64,000 nucleotides of DNA, from contig JBAWAP010000434.1 of assembly GCA_049589355.1 (NCBI GenBank), positions 1 to 64,000 on the forward strand, written 5' to 3'. The notes beneath the pieces were generated by a model. That model saw only the letters and a list, made by a program, of their open reading frames with translations. It made no database searches and was not told the DNA's origin. Shown piece by piece: positions 16,707 through 23,848 of the stretch (positions within the stretch are counted from its first letter, which is position 1; each line of letters starts with the position of its first letter). The DNA is from JBAWAP01 sp049589355 (GTDB taxonomy: Bacteria > Chloroflexota > Anaerolineae > VGOG01). The translations under genes and the position numbers were made by a program.

Positions 16707-18047
16707 TCAGCTCATTAAGGCTCTCAAGATCTCCTCGAAGCCTGGGAATGAATCTGCGATACATTCCGCTCCCTCGATTGTTGTTTCCCCTTCGGCTACT
16801 AGGCCAGCTATGGCCAGGGACATGGCCAGGCGGTGATCGCCGTGACTGTTGACCTGGGTTCCCACTAGTGTCGTCGGTCCTTCCACCACGAAGCCGTCAT
16901 CCCTCTCCTTGATACATGCCCCAAGCTTCCTCAGCTCAGCTACCATGGCCGCGATGCGGTCGGTCTCCTTGACTCTGAGTTCCGCTGCGTCGCGCACTAT
17001 CGTCTCCCCCTCCGCCTGGCTGGCAACCACAGCCAAGATGGGGAATTCATCAATCATCCTGGGCACCTGATCACCCCTCACCTCTATGCCCCTTAGGGCC
17101 GAGACCCCGCGCCCTGCCCGCACAACGGCGTCGGCTACTGGCTCGCCGCTGACCTCCTGCTGATTCTCTATCAGGATGTCCGCTCCCATCTCCCTCAGCG
17201 CGTCCAAGAGGCCCGTGCGGGTGGGGTTAACACCGACGCCTTCGACAACGACTTCCCCCTCCTCTTTTCCCCCCCCATGGGGAGGGATGAGGCAAGCGGC
17301 AGCGATGAAGTAAGCTGCTGAGGAGATATCCCCTGGCACAACAACGTTCAGAGATGACAACCCTACGCCTCCACGTAGAGTTATCGTGGAACTTTGAACT
17401 TTGAACTTTGAACTTTGAACTTCAATACTTGCGCCCATTGCGGCCAGCATCCGCTCGGTGTGGTCGCGGGCGGGGCCTGGCTCGTGGATCACCGTTGGGC
17501 CATCGGCGTAGAGGCCTGCCAGTAAAATGGCTGACTTCACCTGAGCGCTGGCTACGGGCAGCCTGTACTCGATGCCGTGCAGATTTCCGCCCAGTATGGT
17601 CAAGGGAGGCAGGCGGCCATCGTCGCGACCTAACACAGTTGCCCCCATCCGTCTCAGAGGCTCGACGATGCGGCCCATGGGCCGTCGGCGGAGTTGCTCG
17701 TTTCCCGTCAGCACGCTGTAGAAGGGCTGGCCAGCCAGAATCCCCGCCAACAAACGCATGGTCGTACCCGAACCAGCACAGTCCAGGATATCTTTCGGCT
17801 CCGTCAAACCATGCAAGCCCTGCCCGTGCACGATCAACTCCGTCTCGGATAGTCTATCTACCTCGACACCTAGCGCTTGCACACAAGCTAAGGTAGCCAG
17901 GCAATCTGCCGCTGGCAGGAAATTCCGGATCCTGGTCGTGCCCTCGGCTATCGCACCCAGCAGCAGAGCGCGATGGGAAATGGATTTGTCGCCCGGGACT
18001 TTGACCCGACCACTCAGACCTCTAGCTTGTTCAACAGTCAGCCTCAT
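16707..18047 (-). CDS. aroA: 3-phosphoshikimate 1-carboxyvinyltransferase (EPSP synthase)
   Basis: 446 residues. Transfers the enolpyruvyl group of PEP to shikimate-3-phosphate. Seen: VPGDKSISHRALLLGA (PEP/S3P Lys-Ser), CAGSGTTMRLLAGIL (nearer to the Bacillus-like class II form GNSGTT than to the enterobacterial NAGTAMR), LRRRPMGRI, SAQVKSAILLAGL, DISSAAYFI, IDEFPILAV, ELRVKETDRIAAM and GDHRLAMSLAIAG. Two repeat-derived inserts are visible: EVQSSKFKVQSS (heptamers at 17391-17423) and PPHGGGKEEGE (about 17255-17295, CCCCATGGGG-like palindrome). Between tyrA and aroE in the operon. Confidence 0.95.
   Translation of the reverse strand: MRLTVEQARGLSGRVKVPGDKSISHRALLLGAIAEGTTRIRNFLPAADCLATLACVQALGVEVDRLSETELIVHGQGLHGLTEPKDILDCAGSGTTMRLLAGILAGQPFYSVLTGNEQLRRRPMGRIVEPLRRMGATVLGRDDGRLPPLTILGGNLHGIEYRLPVASAQVKSAILLAGLYADGPTVIHEPGPARDHTERMLAAMGASIEVQSSKFKVQSSTITLRGGVGLSSLNVVVPGDISSAAYFIAAACLIPPHGGGKEEGEVVVEGVGVNPTRTGLLDALREMGADILIENQQEVSGEPVADAVVRAGRGVSALRGIEVRGDQVPRMIDEFPILAVVASQAEGETIVRDAAELRVKETDRIAAMVAELRKLGACIKERDDGFVVEGPTTLVGTQVNSHGDHRLAMSLAIAGLVAEGETTIEGAECIADSFPGFEEILRALMS
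17391..17423. repeat. Four tandem TTTGAAC-type heptamers inside aroA
   Basis: TTTGAAC, TTGAAC, TTTGAAC, TTTGAAC in frame inside the EPSP synthase gene, encoding part of EVQSSKFKVQSS. The same heptamer recurs at 18051-18129 and 18995-19026. Confidence 0.8.
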
Positions 18048-18050
18048 AGA

Positions 18051-18129
18051 ACTTCAAACCCTAAACTTTAAACTTTAAACCTTGAACTCTGAACTTTGAA
18101 GTTTGAAGTTTGACCTTTAAAGTTTGAAC
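18051..18129. repeat. TTTGAAC/TTTAAAC heptamer array at the aroA-tyrA junction
   Basis: Direct heptamers (AACTTTAAACTTTAAACC) followed by their inverse (TTTGAAGTTTGAAGTTTG). It spans the junction of aroA and tyrA and encodes the C-terminal tail of TyrA (LQTSKFRVQGLKFKV). Confidence 0.8.
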
Positions 18130-18957
18130 GTCGTCCGTCTCTAGCAGGTGGGCGATAGCGTCGAGTTGACGGGCGAAGCGGGACAACGTCTCTCCCACCG
18201 CCTGGCGGTTAGTGAGCAGGATGTCCAGCATCATGGTAACGTCGCTGGCTGCCAGGCGCGAGGTGTCGCGAAAGCCGCTGGCGGTCAGTCCCCAGACCAG
18301 CTCGTCCTCCGCTGCTACCTCCTCAGCGGCAGCCACCAGACCCACCGACAGGAGATAGGGAAGGTGGCTGACAGCGGCCACCAGGCGGTCGTGGCGCTCG
18401 GCGTCCATCAACAAAGGCTGCGCACCTATGGCCTCGACTAGCTCTTGGGCTAGCATTAGCGCTTCCGAACTGGTCCGCCGCAGGGCTTGCCCTGAGCCCT
18501 GTCGAAGGGGAGTAAGCACAAAGGTCGCCCCCTCGTAGAGGTCAGCCTCTGCAGCTTCGATCCCCGACGCCTCCTTGCCACACATGGGGTGGCCGCCGAC
18601 GGCTTGAAGGTAGGATGGCAACGCTTTCATGGCTTCGACAATCCTGGCCTTGGTGCTGCCCAAATCCATCAGCAAACAGCCAGCGGAAGCAAGGGACCCC
18701 ACCTGAGGTATAAGCTCCAAGTTGGTCCGCACTGGAGTGGCCAGCACGATCAGGTCGGCTTGCTCCACCCCCTCGGCCAGGTCACAGGTGCCCACATTGA
18801 TGAAACCGCGCCTCATGGCTTTCTCGATGGTTTCCTCTCGTCGGGCCACCCCCCATACCTCTCGACAGGAACCTCGCTTCTTCAAGGCCCCGGCCAGAGA
18901 CCCACCCATCAGGCCCAGCCCGACGATTGTTACCTGCGCATCTTTCAAACACACCAC
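18061..18957 (-). CDS. tyrA: Prephenate dehydrogenase
   Basis: Oxidative decarboxylation of prephenate to 4-hydroxyphenylpyruvate. Taken from the GTG at 18957 (298 residues): GGAGG at 18963-18967 is 5 nt upstream; the GTG at 18954 is equally possible. Seen: IVGLGLMGGSLAGAL (NAD binding), DLIVLATPV, DLGSTKARIV, GGHPMCGKEASG, FVLTPL and LPYLLSVGL. Odd points: the Shine-Dalgarno sequence is itself part of a TTGGAGGTT-type repeat, an in-frame insert (RQGSGQALRRTSSEA, 18478-18514) is a copy of a repeat also found at 57697-57741, and the last about 15 residues are encoded by heptamer repeats. No ACT domain is seen, so feedback control is not evident at protein level. Confidence 0.92.
   Translation of the reverse strand: MVCLKDAQVTIVGLGLMGGSLAGALKKRGSCREVWGVARREETIEKAMRRGFINVGTCDLAEGVEQADLIVLATPVRTNLELIPQVGSLASAGCLLMDLGSTKARIVEAMKALPSYLQAVGGHPMCGKEASGIEAAEADLYEGATFVLTPLRQGSGQALRRTSSEALMLAQELVEAIGAQPLLMDAERHDRLVAAVSHLPYLLSVGLVAAAEEVAAEDELVWGLTASGFRDTSRLAASDVTMMLDILLTNRQAVGETLSRFARQLDAIAHLLETDDVQTLKVKLQTSKFRVQGLKFKV
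18478..18514. repeat. In-frame copy of a CTTCGACAGGGCTCAGGGCAAG-type repeat in tyrA
   Basis: Minus strand reads CCCCTTCGACAGGGCTCAG then GGCAAGCCCTG; the same word occurs at 57697-57741. It encodes RQGSGQALRR within TyrA. Confidence 0.7.
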
Positions 18958-19026
18958 GTTAACCTCCAACTTCCAACCTCCAAAGAAGGCCACAGTTTAA
19001 GGTTTGAAGTTTGAAGTTTAAAGTTT
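18958..19026. repeat. Repeat array between aroF and tyrA
   Basis: Plus strand AACCTCCAACTTCCAACCTCC then TTTGAAGTTTGAAGTTTAAAG. It occupies the whole gap between the aroF stop and the tyrA start and supplies the tyrA ribosome-binding site. Confidence 0.75.
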
Positions 19027-20031
19027 GCGGTCCACTGCTTCTGCCACTCTCCGCAGCTCTCTCACTAACTGGGCAAACCTCTCTGGTTTTAGCGATTGGG
19101 CTCCGTCGGAGAGGGCTTGCTGGGGATGGGGATGCACTTCGATAAGCAATCCATCGGCGCCGGCGGCCACAGCAGCTCTGGCTACGGGCCCCACCAACTC
19201 CCATCTGCCAGTACCGTGGCTGGGATCAACGATGACCGGCAAGTGGGTCAGTCCCTTAAGGACGGGTACGGCGTTGATGTCCAGGGTGTTGCGGGTATAC
19301 TTTTCGAAGGTGCGGATGCCCCGTTCGCAGAGCATGACCCGGTAGTTGTCGTGGGAGAGGATGTGTTCAGCCGCCATGAGAAGTTCCTCCAGAGTGGACA
19401 TCATCCCTCGCTTGAGGAGGACGGGCATCTTCGACTCGCCCACGGCGTTCAGGAGGCTGAAGTTCTGCATGTTTCGGGCCCCGACCTGGAGGATGTCGGC
19501 ATAGCGGGCCACCAGGGGCACGTCTTCGGGGGTCATGACCTCCGTGACGACAGCCAGCCCAGTCTCCTCCTTGACCTCGGCCAGGATCTCTAAGCCCTCC
19601 TTCCCCAGGCCCTGGAAGCTATAGGGGGAGGTGCGCGGTTTGAAGGCTCCGCCGCGCAGAATTCGGACACCCGTCTCCTTGACCGCCCAAGCCGTCTCTA
19701 ACAGTTGCTCTCGGCTCTCCACGGCACAGGGCCCGGCCATGACTGTCACTTCCCGTGAGCCGATCTGCATCCCGTTGATGGGGATGACGGTGTCCTCGGG
19801 CTTGAAGTCACGGCTGGCCAGCTTGAAGGGCTGGAGGATGGGCACCGTCCTCTCCACTCCCTCCATCAGTTCGAAGACGTGAGGGCTGACAGGCCGCTCA
19901 TCGCCGATGACGCCGATGATGGTCCGCTCCTCGCCACGGGAGAGGTGGGCCCGAAACCCCATTTCCTCTATCTGACCCACTACTCCCCGTATCTCCTCCT
20001 CTCCGGCCCCCATTTTCATGATGATGATCAT
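19018..20031 (-). CDS. aroF: 3-deoxy-7-phosphoheptulonate (DAHP) synthase with N-terminal regulatory domain
   Basis: 337 residues; first committed step, condensing PEP and erythrose-4-phosphate. Residues 1-70 form a ferredoxin-like regulatory domain ([14 protein letters not shown]), as in the Thermotoga-type enzyme, where Tyr or Phe binding inhibits. The catalytic barrel shows [11 protein letters not shown] (metal Cys), [36 protein letters not shown] and [14 protein letters not shown]. An AGGAGG site is 6 nt from the ATG. Placed directly after aroH. Allosteric control is inferred from the family; transcription control is by the leader upstream. Confidence 0.95.
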   Translation of the reverse strand: MIIIMKMGAGEEEIRGVVGQIEEMGFRAHLSRGEERTIIGVIGDERPVSPHVFELMEGVERTVPILQPFKLASRDFKPEDTVIPINGMQIGSREVTVMAGPCAVESREQLLETAWAVKETGVRILRGGAFKPRTSPYSFQGLGKEGLEILAEVKEETGLAVVTEVMTPEDVPLVARYADILQVGARNMQNFSLLNAVGESKMPVLLKRGMMSTLEELLMAAEHILSHDNYRVMLCERGIRTFEKYTRNTLDINAVPVLKGLTHLPVIVDPSHGTGRWELVGPVARAAVAAGADGLLIEVHPHPQQALSDGAQSLKPERFAQLVRELRRVAEAVDRKL

Positions 20032-20113
20032 GATGACCTCCTATCCCAATTGGGATCTGGAGCGCAGGCGCAAGCCTGCGGACCTGCGTCCGCGCTCTAG
20101 CGAGTTTTCCCAT

Positions 20114-20482
20114 CTACCGATGATTTGAAATATCAGGTCGCAACGCTTTCGCTCCCTTGATGTACACGTGTACGACTTCATCCTGCCGCTTGTCCGTGTT
20201 CCAGTGAATGAGAACCCGGATGCACCTCTCCAAGCTGCCCGGTACGGGAATCTCCTGGGCATCGAGGAGGGCCACATCGCGCCAGCCCAGTTCCCGCGCC
20301 GCTTGGGCCGGGAAGGCAGCCGTCAGGTCGGGCGTGGTGGTGAAGATGGCGCTGGCTACGTCTTCCACCTTCAAGTCGTTGGCCTCGACGATGAGCTCCA
20401 GGAGCTCCCTGGTGGCGGTCAGAATGGCCTCGGCCGTATTCTTTTCTGCGGTGGTTGCTCCGCGAATGCCTCGGCAATACAT
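20114..20482 (-). CDS. aroH: Chorismate mutase, AroH type
   Basis: 122 residues from the ATG at 20482 (GGGGGGT upstream). Rearranges chorismate to prephenate. The monofunctional trimeric AroH fold is indicated by [64 protein letters not shown] and [10 protein letters not shown], which contain the active-site Arg and Glu/Cys positions. First structural gene after the attenuator: the terminator T-tract ends only about 20 bp before its start, so its expression depends on readthrough. Followed by aroF after 82 bp. Confidence 0.95.
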   Translation of the reverse strand: MYCRGIRGATTAEKNTAEAILTATRELLELIVEANDLKVEDVASAIFTTTPDLTAAFPAQAARELGWRDVALLDAQEIPVPGSLERCIRVLIHWNTDKRQDEVVHVYIKGAKALRPDISNHR

Positions 20483-20501
20483 CTTTACCCCCCAGATAAT
20501 C

Positions 20502-20533
20502 AAAAAAGCGTGGGGCTGTCTGCTCCACGCTTT
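20502..20533 (-). terminator. Rho-independent terminator of the aromatic operon attenuator
   Basis: Minus-strand stem AAAGCGTGG (20525-20533) with CCACGCTTT (20505-20513), 11-nt loop, followed by a run of six T (20502-20507, partly paired). It lies between the leader peptide stop and aroH. Confidence 0.9.
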
Positions 20534-20594
20534 CCAAATGCTATTTATGAATCGTTACGATTTAATGATGTGGCGTCTTCCGGGCATGGAGCAG
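20520..20594 (-). promoter_or_regulatory. Antiterminator pairing in the aromatic operon leader RNA
   Basis: The leader codons for L34-L35-H36-A37 (CTGCTCCATGC, 20584-20594) can pair over 11 bp, with one G-U, with GCGTGGAGCAG (20520-20530), which is the 5' arm and loop of the terminator. The two structures are mutually exclusive. Confidence 0.8.
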
Positions 20595-20693
20595 CTTGCC
20601 TGATGCCTTGGCATAGGCGTAATAGTAGGCAAAGTAATCCTCATGCCCAAAGAAACTGAGTTCGATAGCCTCGTCTCGCAGCTTATTAGCCAT
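20562..20693 (-). CDS. Phe/Tyr-rich leader peptide controlling the aromatic operon by attenuation
   Basis: A 43-codon ORF from the ATG at 20693, preceded by AGGGGTGGAG, ending with TAA at 20562. Residues 14-27 read FFGHEDYFAYYYAY: three Phe and five Tyr in 14 codons, far above expectation. It is the first ORF after a sigma70 promoter and is followed by antiterminator and terminator elements and then aroH. By analogy with pheL-type leaders, stalling at Phe/Tyr codons (20613-20654) would leave 20584-20594 free to form the antiterminator; fast translation would mask it and let the terminator form. Longer than typical enteric leaders. No homologue recognised; the peptide itself probably has no function. 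Confidence 0.85.
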   Translation of the reverse strand: MANKLRDEAIELSFFGHEDYFAYYYAYAKASGKLLHARKTPHH

Positions 20694-20720
20694 CTCCACC
20701 CCTCTCTCAAATCTGGATAT

Positions 20721-20749
20721 ATGATAGCATAAAGGAGGATAAAAGTCAA
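20721..20749 (-). promoter_or_regulatory. Promoter of the aromatic amino acid operon
   Basis: TTGACT (20744-20749), 17 bp, TATCAT (20721-20726) with an extended -10 TGC. Predicted start about 20714, giving a leader with only about 20 nt before the leader-peptide ATG. Confidence 0.85.
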
Positions 20750-20758
20750 ACCTGCGTA

Positions 20759-21166
20759 TTAGTTCACGCCAAGAACTACCTCGAAATCCCGAGGCGCACT
20801 TGTAACACGCTTGCCAGGATCGGGGACTTGTGGCATACCCCCAGTGCCCGATCTGAACCCAGATTGCCACACTGCGGGTAGAGTTGCCTTGCCGAGATCA
20901 TCCACTCGTGAGTGGACCTCATCCAGTGCCAACAGCGACCAAAGCATCGGCACCCAGGAAAAGGCGGCCAGGCAGGCGGTGGGCCAATCGTGGCCGGCCA
21001 GCCAGAAGAAGACGACGGCGCAGCCGATCAGCCAGACGAGGAAAGCCGCGGTGCGCAGTGGGCCAGTGAGGGTCACTTCGAAAAAGAAGAGGATCACTAC
21101 CAGGGCGTATCCCAGCCAGGGGGCTGACCAGCGGGGCCAGCGCCGCCACCAGGCATAAGTGGTCAC
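20759..21166 (-). CDS. Small predicted membrane protein, possibly a remnant
   Basis: An open frame of 135 codons from a GTG at 21166. It has about three hydrophobic segments (GYALVVILFFFEVTL, AAFLVWLIGCAVVFFWLAG, TACLAAFSWVPMLWSLLAL) and a soluble, low-conservation-looking tail. No family recognised. It begins just downstream of a degenerate copy of the terminator-promoter repeat (21179-21271) whose -10 is lost, so it may not be expressed well. It could be a truncated gene. Confidence 0.4.
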   Translation of the reverse strand: MTTYAWWRRWPRWSAPWLGYALVVILFFFEVTLTGPLRTAAFLVWLIGCAVVFFWLAGHDWPTACLAAFSWVPMLWSLLALDEVHSRVDDLGKATLPAVWQSGFRSGTGGMPQVPDPGKRVTSAPRDFEVVLGVN

Positions 21167-21178
21167 CGCCAGGCAGAT

Positions 21179-21271
21179 GACAGTGGAAACCCTTGCAAGT
21201 CAACCACCAGTATGATGCCCAGCCCGAAAAGCAAGAGCGGGGGGTGTCTTAGACCTCCCGCTTTGGTTTTA
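21179..21271 (-). repeat. Terminator-promoter repeat, copy 1 (degenerate)
   Basis: Same order as the other copies: hairpin (AAAGCGGGAGG ... CCCCCCGCT), spacer, then TTGACT; the -10 is degraded (TCATCT instead of TATAAT). Its 5' edge forms the end of the truncated mazF frame. Confidence 0.85.
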
Positions 21272-21419
21272 GCCCCTTTTCAGCGAGGCCAGAATTGGAC
21301 CTGAAAGGATCGGGATTGAAATCATCCGATTGCACCACAAGAACAGGCCGGCGATACCCTGGCTCTGAACCCACTGGCTCAGGCAGCGTGGCCCACCAGA
21401 TCTCCCCGCGCCGAATCAC
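21249..21419 (-). pseudogene. Truncated MazF/PemK-type toxin
   Basis: The GTG at 21419 overlaps the antitoxin stop (GTGA). Residues 1-35 match the MazF start: VIRRGEIWWATLPEPVGSEP, then GYRRPVLVVQSDDFN. After about 35 residues the match stops, and the last codons (KPKREV) are read from the hairpin arm of the terminator-promoter repeat. A complete MazF has about 110 residues, so about two thirds is missing. The fold lacks its later catalytic elements and is probably inactive as an RNase. The repeat appears to have replaced the 3' part. Confidence 0.75.
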
Positions 21420-21649
21420 CACGTTTCCCCCACAGAAGCCAGTTGGATGTGTACCCAAGCTGGGTCCATAGCCGAGGGCTCAGTAGCATACACTCGGTTG
21501 AGCGTCTCCGTGATCTCGCTGCGCTGGTGTGCAGTCACGTAAGCAGCCACCGCAGCCGTATAGAGCTCACTGAGCGACATACCGAGCGTTTGCGCGAGTT
21601 GCTCAGCCGCTTCCGAGATCGGACGGGGAATAGCGATCTCTGCTTTCAT
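21416..21649 (-). CDS. Antitoxin of a MazEF-like pair
   Basis: 77 residues. The N-terminus (EIAIPRPISEAAEQLAQTLG, MSLSELYTAAVAAYV) has a beta-strand plus two helices typical of ribbon-helix-helix antitoxins; the acidic C-terminal part would bind the toxin. It overlaps the toxin start by 4 bp, the standard arrangement for translational coupling. The toxin is truncated, so this may be an orphan. Its ATG directly abuts the HNH nuclease stop. Confidence 0.7.
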   Translation of the reverse strand: MKAEIAIPRPISEAAEQLAQTLGMSLSELYTAAVAAYVTAHQRSEITETLNRVYATEPSAMDPAWVHIQLASVGETW

Positions 21650-22095
21650 CAGAACTTATCCTTTGGCTTGTCAAGTTCAGCAAGATCGGGCGGGGGGTGT
21701 TCACCCACCGCATACAGTATTCGCCGTAGATTGACTAACCCCGCCTTGTTTAAGTGTAGTGTCTCAACGGTAGCACGGCCTGTTGGTGTCATCCCAATAA
21801 TGAGCGTGCAGTCATCGTTCCACGCAAAATGCTCAGCCCATTGCTGACGACGGGGATGGTAAAGGGGAACAATTCGCCCACTGCCTGGGTCCATCCCCTC
21901 CGTTTTGGTATATTTGTGGTTGTTGCAACTTTGACAAGACAGTGCCAGATTATCCAGCGTAGTTTGTCCACCTTGACTTTGGGGAATGATATGCTCAATG
22001 GAAAATGGTTGGTTCGTGAAGCGTAGCTGGCTATGGCAATATTCACAGCAGCCGCGCTCGACTGATAACGATGCGTTTCTGTTGGGCGGTAACAC
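21649..22095 (-). CDS. HNH endonuclease
   Basis: 148 residues, start uncertain (GTG at 22095 gives the longest reading). An HNH core with zinc-binding pairs: CEYCHSQL, then SIEHIIPQSQGGQTTLDNLA (catalytic His), then CQSCNNHK. The C-terminal part (IVPLYHPRRQQWAEHFAW, GMTPTGRATVETLHLN) is typical of a broad HNH family in Cyanobacteria and Chloroflexota, usually next to the small protein family encoded immediately upstream here. Role unknown; possibly a selfish or defence nuclease. Confidence 0.85.
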   Translation of the reverse strand: MLPPNRNASLSVERGCCEYCHSQLRFTNQPFSIEHIIPQSQGGQTTLDNLALSCQSCNNHKYTKTEGMDPGSGRIVPLYHPRRQQWAEHFAWNDDCTLIIGMTPTGRATVETLHLNKAGLVNLRRILYAVGEHPPPDLAELDKPKDKF

Positions 22096-22100
22096 GTTTG

Positions 22101-22505
22101 CTAGACAACGGCCGGCACCTGTATCCCCAAGTCTTCCATTAAGGCGGGCAGCGAAGTCTGGCGCAGGCGGGCCAACTCAGCCAGGTACTCAAGACGCTGC
22201 ACATTTAGCTCACCAAGCTGGTCTGTCAGGTGCATCAACTCCTCACGCTCACCAGGCGTAAGGGTTTCTTCCTGGCGTTTGGCCACTAATGCGTCACACC
22301 GTGCTTGAAGGTTAACCGGAAATGCACTCTGATTGATTTTGAGCAAAAGTTCAGCCTCTCTACGGGGCAGGACGGGAGCCCGCCGTCGCGCCAGGAGCCT
22401 AACGATTTGTTGGGCAAACTGTTCCAGGTCCGGTAAACTCAACTGCTCAACAGCTTTCAATAGTTCATCAGAAGGTAACTCCATTGTAATTTGAATAGTG
22501 GGCAT
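22101..22505 (-). CDS. Conserved small helical protein, partner of the HNH nuclease
   Basis: 134 residues from the ATG at 22505 (AAAGGGGAAAGGAT upstream). Predicted mostly helical: MPTIQITMELPSDELLKAVE, LSLPDLEQFAQQIVRL, LPRREAELLLKINQ, LTPGEREELMHLTDQ, NVQRLEYLAELARLRQTSL. I recall similar proteins next to HNH nucleases in cyanobacterial and Chloroflexota genomes, without an assigned function. The gene ends 6 bp before the HNH frame, so the two are likely co-translated. Immunity or regulatory partner is a guess. Confidence 0.7.
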   Translation of the reverse strand: MPTIQITMELPSDELLKAVEQLSLPDLEQFAQQIVRLLARRRAPVLPRREAELLLKINQSAFPVNLQARCDALVAKRQEETLTPGEREELMHLTDQLGELNVQRLEYLAELARLRQTSLPALMEDLGIQVPAVV

Positions 22506-22606
22506 ATCCTTTCCCCTTTCAGAAGGTTTATTATGCAAGAATCTCGTCCGTCTAGCAAACTTGCCACAACGGGGCAGGGTAGGCATGATCAGGAACTTCT
22601 TAATCG

Positions 22607-22819
22607 CTATATCTCTGTCAGTTCTGGAACATGTTCGTCCTCATACTTTTCAATCAGCACGCCAATCACTTCCATCAACGAGGCTAAGGGATGACTTTCA
22701 TTCTCACCTACTATGTCAATCAAAGTGTCAAGTAAAGCCACGAGCCGTTGGTATTCACTCTCAGCATGAGGAACAAATACGACTGGTTCTAGCAATGTGC
22801 ATCTGCCGTTCCTACTCAT
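22607..22819 (-). pseudogene. HigA-like antitoxin N-terminal fragment
   Basis: 70 residues. The segment EYQRLVALLDTLIDIVGE, SHPLASLMEVIGVLIEKYE, DEHVPEL is the N-terminal helical domain of HigA-type antitoxins. The helix-turn-helix domain that should follow is absent, because the frame stops at 22607, so it looks truncated. No toxin gene is adjacent. It is the first gene after copy 2 of the terminator-promoter repeat. Region 22820-22977 holds only the leader of this transcript. Confidence 0.6.
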
Positions 22820-22977
22820 TTATGTACGTGTTATTGCTCTCTGGATTTGCTTTTCACGTTGCGCCTAATTAGTGGACATCTGTCCACCTAGCCACCCGAT
22901 TTGGGATACTAGGCAGACATTGTAATGCGCAAGCAAGGCTTTTGCGGAAACCCGTGGGACTTCCCTTGTTGCTCGTT

Positions 22978-23076
22978 ATTATACAGCAGAAGCCCTTGCA
23001 GGTCAACCACCAGTACGATGGCTAGTCCGAAAAGCAAAAGCGGGGGGCTTCTTAGACCTCCCGCTTTGCTTCTACG
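22978..23076 (-). repeat. Terminator-promoter repeat, copy 2
   Basis: Minus strand: hairpin AAAGCGGGAGG ... CCCCCCGCTTT, about 25-bp spacer, then TTGACC (23001-23006), 17 bp, TATAAT (22978-22983). The hairpin overlaps the end of the upstream nucleotidyltransferase gene (tail AKREV). Confidence 0.9.
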
Positions 23077-23513
23077 TTGTCCAATTCCAAAAGGCGCACG
23101 TCTTCCAGATCCTGTTCCCGTCCCGCCGCCCGTTTGGAAGCTATCAAATCCACTTTGGATACCACGTAGAACTCTTGTCCTTGATACATCATCGTTTCAC
23201 GGCGTTGCCACGCGGTCTCGAAGACTAAGCCGGGGGTACTCGTTTGTACATCAATCCGCACCCAATCTTTGAAAACCGTGATTTCGTGGGCCAGTATGCC
23301 TTGCGCAGAAGTAAGCGCGGCAGTGCCGAATCTTTCTTCTAGCAGTGCGTCCAATAGACGTTGGGCATTCTCTGGTGTGGCTTCAATGAGAATGTCCAGA
23401 TCAAAGGTCACGCGGGGCACGCCGTGTAACACCGCCGCGATACCGCCGATAACAACATACTTGACGTTATGCCGGTGTAAGGACGCGAACACGCCCTGCA
23501 AGCGGTTGAGCAT
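23052..23513 (-). CDS. Nucleotidyltransferase-fold protein (AbiEii/DUF6036-like), possible toxin
   Basis: 153 residues from the ATG at 23513. The core motif VVIGGIAAVLHGVPRVTFDLDILI combines the GG helix with the DxD-like metal site of minimal nucleotidyltransferases; TPENAQRLLDALLEE and VVSKVDLIASKRAAGREQDLED follow. Such proteins act as toxins that modify tRNA or proteins in AbiE-like systems. The upstream 67-codon gene overlaps it by about 47 bp and is its likely partner. The last residues come from the terminator hairpin of the repeat downstream. Confidence 0.75.
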   Translation of the reverse strand: MLNRLQGVFASLHRHNVKYVVIGGIAAVLHGVPRVTFDLDILIEATPENAQRLLDALLEERFGTAALTSAQGILAHEITVFKDWVRIDVQTSTPGLVFETAWQRRETMMYQGQEFYVVSKVDLIASKRAAGREQDLEDVRLLELDNVEAKREV

Positions 23514-23670
23514 CTTTCTGCTCCACAATATGCGGGTTCACGGTCAATATCAAATCCGTGAAGAGGCACAATAGTTCCATACGCTCAGCCAGGGGCAATG
23601 CTTGAAACCAACGAGCTTTGGCTTCAATGGTCTCTTCCTGATAGCTGTGAGAAATAGCTTGATCTATCAT
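23467..23670 (-). CDS. Small partner of the nucleotidyltransferase (putative antitoxin)
   Basis: 67 residues from the ATG at 23670. Helical: MIDQAISHSYQEETIEAKAR, WFQALPLAERMELLCLFTDL, ILTVNPHIVEQKDAQPLAG. I remember similar short proteins encoded directly upstream of, or fused to, such nucleotidyltransferases in Chloroflexota. It overlaps the downstream gene, so translation is coupled. First gene after copy 3 of the terminator-promoter repeat. Function as antitoxin is inferred only from position. Confidence 0.6.
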   Translation of the reverse strand: MIDQAISHSYQEETIEAKARWFQALPLAERMELLCLFTDLILTVNPHIVEQKDAQPLAGRVRVLTPA

Positions 23671-23752
23671 CCACGCAACTCCGACACGAAGCATATCCTA
23701 CTTGATGAAAGGCTTTTTGCAGAAGCCCGCGGGACAATCCCTCGTTACTCGT

Positions 23753-23848
23753 ATTATACAGCAGAAGCCCTTGCAGGTCAACCACCAGTGCGATGCCCGG
23801 CACACAAGCAAAAGCGGGAGGCGCTTACTACCTCCCGCTCTGCTTCTA
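23753..23848 (-). repeat. Terminator-promoter repeat, copy 3
   Basis: Hairpin GCAGAGCGGGAGG ... CCTCCCGCTTTTGC, then TTGACC (23776-23781), 17 bp, TATAAT (23753-23758). Homology to copy 4 extends a further about 77 bp upstream (23849-23925). 23849-23967 holds nothing else recognisable. Confidence 0.9.

Noticed and set aside
20759..21203. Several overlapping frames in the membrane-protein region as separate genes
   Set aside because: Only one frame has coherent hydrophobic segments; the others are Arg/Pro-rich shadows.
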